The position numbers and the translations under genes are program-made. A DNA stretch of 64,000 nt from contig NZ_LNCU01000088.1 of assembly GCF_001542415.1 (NCBI RefSeq), forward strand, positions 20,277 through 84,276, written 5' to 3'. Below are positions 59,586-64,000 of the stretch, piece after piece (the stretch's first letter is position 1; every line of letters starts with the position of its first letter). This DNA comes from Bradyrhizobium macuxiense. Its GTDB lineage: Bacteria; Pseudomonadota; Alphaproteobacteria; Rhizobiales; Xanthobacteraceae. Below the pieces are notes generated by a model that did no database searches, was not told the DNA's origin, and saw nothing but the letters and a program-made list of their open reading frames with translations.

Positions 59586-59626
59586 TGAAGGGGCCTTGCA
59601 CCGCGACTCTAAAGCGCTTCGTAAAG

Positions 59627-59652
59627 AAAATGGCTCCGCGAGGAGCCATTTT
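59627..59652. terminator. Bidirectional intrinsic terminator
   Basis: AAAATGGCTCC (59627-59637), loop GCGA, GGAGCCATTTT (59642-59652): a perfect 11-base-pair stem flanked by A4 and T4. It lies between two convergent genes and can end both transcripts. Confidence 0.75.
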
Positions 59653-59666
59653 CCGTTGTATCGGCC

Positions 59667-59891
59667 TTAGTAATCGCGGTGTCTCTTCACGATCATGTCG
59701 CGGTCGTGATGATGGCGCCAGCCATTGTGCCAGCCGTAATCACGGCGCATCTCGGCGTGCGCGTTCCAGCCGCGATTCCAGTTATGATGATAGCCGCCAC
59801 GGCCGACCACGATCGTATCTGCGCTCGCGATCGACGGCACCGCAACGGCAAGCGCACCGATCGTCGCGAAGACATATCCAAGCTTGCTCAT
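59667..59891 (-). CDS. Small exported His/Trp/Gly-rich protein
   Basis: A 74-residue protein with a signal peptide (about residues 1-24, ASA-D). The mature part is rich in His, Trp, Gly and Arg with clusters such as YHHNWNRGWN and WRHHHDRD, possibly metal binding. A strong GAGGAGG-like site lies upstream of the ATG. Such small proteins are frequent in rhizobial genomes. Function unknown. Confidence 0.65.
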   Translation of the reverse strand: MSKLGYVFATIGALAVAVPSIASADTIVVGRGGYHHNWNRGWNAHAEMRRDYGWHNGWRHHHDRDMIVKRHRDY

Positions 59892-60028
59892 CTCATCCTC
59901 CTCAAGTGGTGAGGATAAAACATCGCGCGCATTGAAACGTTCCGAAAGAACCCGATGAGTTTTCTGAACAGACGTTCAGCATCGTCGCGTTACAGCGAAC
60001 GGAACGGGCTGATCTATCGTGCCACGAG

Positions 60029-61267
60029 CTAGCCGCGCTTCTCGACATTGCTGCTCCGCGCCGGCACGCCGAATTCCTTCCGGCACACTTCGGCGAGCAC
60101 GGCGACGCCTTCGCGAATCTGCTGGTGCGAGGGGCTCGCGAAGCAGAGCCTGAGCCGGCTGCCGGAATGTGCGCTGTTGGTCGACCATTCTGGTCCCGGA
60201 TTGATCGAGACGCCGGCGGCGAGCGCGGCCTGATAGAGCTTCATCGTGTCGACATTGTCGGGCAGCTTGACCCAGAGGAAGATGCCGCCCTTCGGTGCTT
60301 CGAATTCGGCCGCGGTACCGAACTGCTCGTTCAAAGCCTCCATCAGCGTGTCGAGCTTGGCGCGCAGGCCGCGCGTCAGCCGCGGCACGTGGGTAGCGAA
60401 ATGCGGCACGCAATATTCGGCGAGCACCATCTGCTCCAGCGCGCCGGAGCCTGCATCGGTCTTCAGCGGAAGCATCCGCGACATCATTGCCCAGGGCGCC
60501 ACGACGAAGCCGACGCGCAGCGCCGGTGCGATCGATTTGGAGAACGAGCCGATGTGGATCACGCCGCCATGCTTGCTCATGGCGTAGATCGCGGGCGGCC
60601 GCTGGCCGCTCCAGATCAGATCGGCGTAGCAATCGTCCTCGAAGATCGGCACGCCGTATTCCTGCGAGAGCTTCAGCATCTCGGCGCGGCGGCTTTCGGG
60701 CAGGATCGAGCCGGTCGGGTTCTGCACCGTCGGGATGGTGTAGATGTATTTCGGCGTAATGCCGCGCCGCTTGTGGTCGGCGAGCGCTGCGGCCAGCGCA
60801 TCCATCCGCATGCCGTCGCCATCGAGCGGAATGCCGACCGCCTTGACGCCGAGCCGGGTCAGCCGGTTCAGCGAACCCTGATAAGTTTCCTGCTCGATCA
60901 GCACGGTGTCGCCCTTGGCGAGCAGGGTGTGATTAACCAGATCGAGTGCCTGCAGCGAGCCGGAGACGATCATGACTTCGTCCGCTGTGCAGACGATCCC
61001 GGCGTCGAGCTTCAGCTTCTGCACCAGGAATTCGCGCAGGGGCAGGTAGCCCTGCGGCCCGTGTGCCAGGTTGTAGGTCGCGAGATTCCTGCCGTCACGC
61101 TTCAGCACAGCGTTGACCGCCTCCAAGAGCCCGTCGACAGGGACCTGCTCGGGATCGTTATTGCCGCCGACGAAGCTGTACTTCGCAAGCCCGGTCCACC
61201 GCGCGGCCGGCGCGGGCAGGCCAGCCGGGAGCAGGGGTGCAAAATCGAACTGGGCTGAGGTGGACAT
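60029..61267 (-). CDS. PLP-dependent aminotransferase, 2-aminoadipate/MocR-domain type without HTH
   Basis: A 412-residue class I/II aminotransferase. The cofactor lysine is in HIGSFSKSIAPALRVGF (about residue 248), the ring contact is in FEDDCYADL, and NPTG in TVQNPTGSILP is present. The nearest families are LysN-like 2-aminoadipate transaminases and the catalytic halves of MocR proteins, and no DNA-binding part is present. It transfers amino groups to a 2-oxo acid. It is transcribed alone. Confidence 0.88.
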   Translation of the reverse strand: MSTSAQFDFAPLLPAGLPAPAARWTGLAKYSFVGGNNDPEQVPVDGLLEAVNAVLKRDGRNLATYNLAHGPQGYLPLREFLVQKLKLDAGIVCTADEVMIVSGSLQALDLVNHTLLAKGDTVLIEQETYQGSLNRLTRLGVKAVGIPLDGDGMRMDALAAALADHKRRGITPKYIYTIPTVQNPTGSILPESRRAEMLKLSQEYGVPIFEDDCYADLIWSGQRPPAIYAMSKHGGVIHIGSFSKSIAPALRVGFVVAPWAMMSRMLPLKTDAGSGALEQMVLAEYCVPHFATHVPRLTRGLRAKLDTLMEALNEQFGTAAEFEAPKGGIFLWVKLPDNVDTMKLYQAALAAGVSINPGPEWSTNSAHSGSRLRLCFASPSHQQIREGVAVLAEVCRKEFGVPARSSNVEKRG

Positions 61268-61326
61268 GGATGTTTCGCTCCGTTTTGTTGTCGTTGAGAG
61301 GGCCGTATTCTCGGCCCTCCGTGAGG

Positions 61327-61869
61327 CTAGTTCTTGCCGACCAGCTTGACCGGCCGGCCTTGAGTGATGAAGGCGTAGTGTCCAGCGCCGACGCTGCCGA
61401 CCATCAACGCCTCCACCGCTGGTTCCGCGATCTCGCCGGCGGCGGCCCAGTCGACCACGAAATTGGCGCCGGTGCCGCCGCGGGTATCGGTCGTGGCGAT
61501 AAAGACCTCGATGGTCGCAAATGGTTTTAGCGCGACCGGCGATTTGAGGTAGCTCTCCACCATCTTGCCTGATGTGTCGAAATAGGCGATCCGCTTCAGC
61601 ACCAGCGGCTTCGTTTCCGAGGCGTTGTGCACGCTCAGCGTCACCGAGAAATCGGCCCTGAGCTTGCCCTGGCTCATCGACACGCTGGAATAGACCGGCA
61701 CATAGAATGCACCAGACGCGCTGAGGCTGTCCGACGGTACAGTGGTCAGCGAGTTCGCAAAATTTTGTTCAATACTTCCGGGGGATTGTGCTAGCGCCTC
61801 TGCCGTGGGCGCGGTGAGCAGGCAGGCGAGAATCGCCAGAAAAAAGCTGCCTGCGCGGATGTGACACAT
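61327..61869 (-). CDS. Exported DUF3124 family protein
   Basis: A 180-residue protein with a signal peptide (about residues 1-28). The mature domain shows the DUF3124 features FYVPVYSSV, LSVHNAS, RIAYFDTSGK and FIATTDTRGGTGANFVVDW. It is probably a beta-sandwich in the periplasm. The start is ATG 61869; the frame is open far beyond but that part lies antisense to the antiporter gene. It is divergent from the antiporter, 57 bases apart. Confidence 0.82.
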   Translation of the reverse strand: MCHIRAGSFFLAILACLLTAPTAEALAQSPGSIEQNFANSLTTVPSDSLSASGAFYVPVYSSVSMSQGKLRADFSVTLSVHNASETKPLVLKRIAYFDTSGKMVESYLKSPVALKPFATIEVFIATTDTRGGTGANFVVDWAAAGEIAEPAVEALMVGSVGAGHYAFITQGRPVKLVGKN

Positions 61870-61926
61870 TGCTCGTTTGATCCTCACGCCCAGCCCTCTA
61901 GGTTGCGGCACAGGAAGCCTTGACGC

Positions 61927-63654
61927 ATGCACGAACTTATTCGCGATATCACGCTCTGTATCCTGTTTGCCTGGGGGCTCGGGCTGTTGGCCCATTTCTC
62001 CCGGCAGCCGCTGATCCTGGCCTACCTTATCGCCGGCTTTTTCATTGGTCCATTCGGCATGGGCTGGGTCAAGTCCCAGGAATCGATCAGCGTCATCTCC
62101 GAGCTCGGCCTGATCTTCATGCTGTTCATGATCGGGCTGGAAATCGACCTGAAGAAGATCGTCCGCGCCGGCAAGGTGATTCTGTTCGCCGGCGCCGGCC
62201 AGCTTCTGGGCGGCTGCCTGCTCGGCATCCTGTTCTTTGCAGGAATCGGGCTTTCGATCGGCGGCGGCAAGTTCGATGCACTCTATCTCTGCGTCGCCTG
62301 TGCGCTGTCCTCGACGGTGATCATCGTCAAGGTGCTCTACGAGAAACGCGAGCTCGACACGCTGCCCGGCCGAATCACGCTCGGCGTGCTGGTCTTGCAG
62401 GACATCTTCGCGATCCTGTTCCTGGCGGTGCAGCCGAGCCTCGACAATCTGCAGATCAGCGTCGTGCTGATGTCGATCGGACGGGTCGCGGTACTGGTCG
62501 CGACCGCGCTGGTGTTGAGCCGCTATGTACTGCCGCGGTTGTTCCACCAGATCGCGCGCCGGCCGGAGCTGGTGCTGCTCGGCGCGCTCGCCTGGTGCTT
62601 CCTGATCGGCGAGATCGCCGAGCAGCTGCATCTGTCGCGCGAGATGGGCTCGCTGGTCGCCGGCGTGTCGATCTCGACGTTCCCCTATGCGCTCGACGTC
62701 ACCGCGAAAGTGACCACGCTGCGGGATTTCTTCATCACCCTGTTCTTCGTCGCGCTCGGCATGACGATCCCGATTCCCGGCCTGTCAGTGATCGGGCTGG
62801 CGCTCGTCATCGCGGCATTCACCGTGGCGAGCCGGCTGGTGACGACGTTCGCGCCGCTCTATTTGATGAAGCAGGGCCTGCGTGCCAGCCTTCTGCCGGC
62901 GATCAACCTGGCGCAGATCTCCGAGTTTTCGCTGGTCGTGATCCAGACCGGGATTGCCGCCAACCACATCTCGACCGAGACCGCGAGCGCCGCCTCGTTC
63001 GCCTTCGTGGTGCTGGCGGTGCTCTCGACCTTTGCGATGGGACGCAGCGACCAGATCGTGCGCGGCCTGATCGGTCCGCTCAAGCGGATCGGCCTCCGCG
63101 ACCTCGACCATGGCGAGCAAGGCGAAGGTGGACAGGAGGGCGGCCATGGCGAGATCAGGCGGATCGTCATCCTCGGCTTTTTCCGTGCGGCGAGCGCGCT
63201 GCTGAGCCAGATCGAGCGCCAGAACGAGTCGCTGCTCGAGCAGATCAGCGTCGTCGACTTCAATCCGCTGGTGTTCCGCACGCTGTCCGACCGCGGCCTG
63301 CACGTGATCTATGGCGATATCAGCAACGTCGATACGCTGGTCCATGCCGGCATCGGCAAGGCCGAGATCATCATCCTGAGTGTGCCGGATTTCCTGCTTG
63401 TTGGCGCCGACAACGAGAAGCTGGTACGCCACGTCCGCACCCTGAACCCGACCGCGAAGATCGTCGCGACCGCGGATCTCCTGGCCGACGTCGACGACCT
63501 CTACGCCGCCGGCGCCGACTATGTCACGGTCACCCGGATCAGCGACGCCGGCGAGCTCTATGCCGTGATCGAAGCCACCGACGCCGGCCTGCTCGACGAC
63601 AAGCGCGCCGAGATGGACGCCCAGCTCGGTGAGCGGCGCGAGGTCCTGCCGTAG
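61927..63654 (+). CDS. CPA2-family monovalent cation:proton antiporter, KefB-like
   Basis: A 575-residue membrane protein. Residues about 1-380 form the antiporter domain with the family motifs IGPFGMGWV and FMIGLEIDLKK and 12-13 helices. The C-terminal part (about 410-540) is a TrkA-N/RCK-type domain for nucleotide control. Its glycine-rich loop reads VILGFFRAASALL in place of Gly-x-Gly-x-x-Gly, so NAD binding may be lost or altered. It exchanges K+ or Na+ for H+. Confidence 0.9.
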   Translation: MHELIRDITLCILFAWGLGLLAHFSRQPLILAYLIAGFFIGPFGMGWVKSQESISVISELGLIFMLFMIGLEIDLKKIVRAGKVILFAGAGQLLGGCLLGILFFAGIGLSIGGGKFDALYLCVACALSSTVIIVKVLYEKRELDTLPGRITLGVLVLQDIFAILFLAVQPSLDNLQISVVLMSIGRVAVLVATALVLSRYVLPRLFHQIARRPELVLLGALAWCFLIGEIAEQLHLSREMGSLVAGVSISTFPYALDVTAKVTTLRDFFITLFFVALGMTIPIPGLSVIGLALVIAAFTVASRLVTTFAPLYLMKQGLRASLLPAINLAQISEFSLVVIQTGIAANHISTETASAASFAFVVLAVLSTFAMGRSDQIVRGLIGPLKRIGLRDLDHGEQGEGGQEGGHGEIRRIVILGFFRAASALLSQIERQNESLLEQISVVDFNPLVFRTLSDRGLHVIYGDISNVDTLVHAGIGKAEIIILSVPDFLLVGADNEKLVRHVRTLNPTAKIVATADLLADVDDLYAAGADYVTVTRISDAGELYAVIEATDAGLLDDKRAEMDAQLGERREVLP

Positions 63655-63793
63655 AAGCTCGCTGCATCCGGGCTTCGGGTGCCCGTCACCGTCCTGGTAT
63701 GCCTGCGGGATGCATGGCGGGTTGCATAATGATACTGGCGCGCGGTTCGGAACCCGGCTAAGCCACTCCTGCAAAAAACGAGATGTCAGGACA

Positions 63794-64000
63794 ATGCCCG
63801 ATACGATCCAGGAAGTGCTGCAAGCCTTTGCAAAGGGTGAACTCGTTGTCGTCACCGACGATGACGACCGGGAAGGCGAGGGCGACCTGATCGTCGCGGC
63901 GTCGTTCTGCACAGCGGAAAAGATGGCCTTCATCATCCGCCACACCTCCGGCATCGTCTGCGCGCCGATCACCACCGATGACGCCCGACGGTTGCGGCTC
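63794..64000 (+). CDS. ribB: 3,4-dihydroxy-2-butanone 4-phosphate synthase RibB, 5' part only
   Basis: The first 69 codons only; the gene is cut by the window edge. The N-terminus MPDTIQEVLQAF and the active-site loop DDDDREGEGDL (about residues 22-32) are typical, with FIIRHTSGIVCAPI following. It forms the four-carbon unit of riboflavin from ribulose 5-phosphate. In many relatives it is fused to GTP cyclohydrolase II, which cannot be judged here. The 139-base leader shows no FMN riboswitch I can recognise. Confidence 0.88.
   Translation, partial: MPDTIQEVLQAFAKGELVVVTDDDDREGEGDLIVAASFCTAEKMAFIIRHTSGIVCAPITTDDARRLRL

Noticed and set aside
63655..63793. Possible FMN riboswitch before ribB
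   Set aside because: I cannot find the conserved RFN-element boxes; the spacer is short and has only weak hairpins.

Overview
The window looks like a chromosomal segment from a Bradyrhizobium-type alphaproteobacterium (order Hyphomicrobiales). This rests on the high GC content, the gene content (general L-amino-acid Aap-type transporter, a complete C-P lyase cluster, a fused indolepyruvate ferredoxin oxidoreductase, glgC-glgA) and the many short palindromic intergenic repeats of the kind common in bradyrhizobia. I see no rRNA, tRNA, CRISPR array, prophage or insertion sequence. The genus is inferred from gene content and was not confirmed by a search.

Layout. 1-6.5 kb: a serine hydrolase, a small hypothetical gene with an uncertain start, the glycogen pair glgC-glgA (minus strand) and a triple-rhodanese protein. 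6.2-13.5 kb: small secreted proteins, a class III cyclase with a zinc ribbon, a periplasmic beta-propeller, a second serine hydrolase, and a MocR-type regulator divergent from a DUF983 gene. 13.5-16.4 kb: two MFS transporters. 16.5-23.0 kb: an amino-acid uptake and catabolism locus with a racemase-family protein, AapJ-like binding protein, class III aminotransferase and RpiR regulator on the minus strand, divergent from AapQ and AapM permeases. No transporter ATPase is present. 23.7-27.4 kb: a RidA-like deaminase, then a probable periplasmic amine dehydrogenase operon of Tat-exported flavoprotein, c-type cytochrome and exported RidA. 27.5-31.5 kb: exported M20 peptidase, aspartate dehydrogenase, nicotinamidase and hydroxymethylbilane synthase.

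31.6-45.2 kb is a full phosphonate island: phnCDEE (uptake), phnF (regulator), phnGHIJKLMN (C-P lyase) and a divergent arm with a second phnM, a hexapeptide acyltransferase and a 2H phosphoesterase. Three Pho-box-like sites and a 28-bp palindrome between phnF and phnG indicate control by phosphate starvation and by PhnF. 45.3-51.5 kb: an FMN-binding oxidase-fold protein and a TetR-controlled RND efflux pair with two related operator dyads. 51.7-57.8 kb: SDR, carboxymuconolactone-decarboxylase-family and hotdog proteins divergent from a large indolepyruvate ferredoxin oxidoreductase. 57.9-64 kb: a secreted protein, an aldo/keto reductase, a class I/II aminotransferase, a DUF3124 protein, a CPA2 antiporter and the 5' end of ribB, cut by the window edge.

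The best candidates for new biology are the flavoprotein-cytochrome-RidA operon, the split aap locus under one RpiR operator, and two places where a dispersed repeat has become part of a coding sequence (the cytochrome N-terminus and the DUF983 C-terminus).
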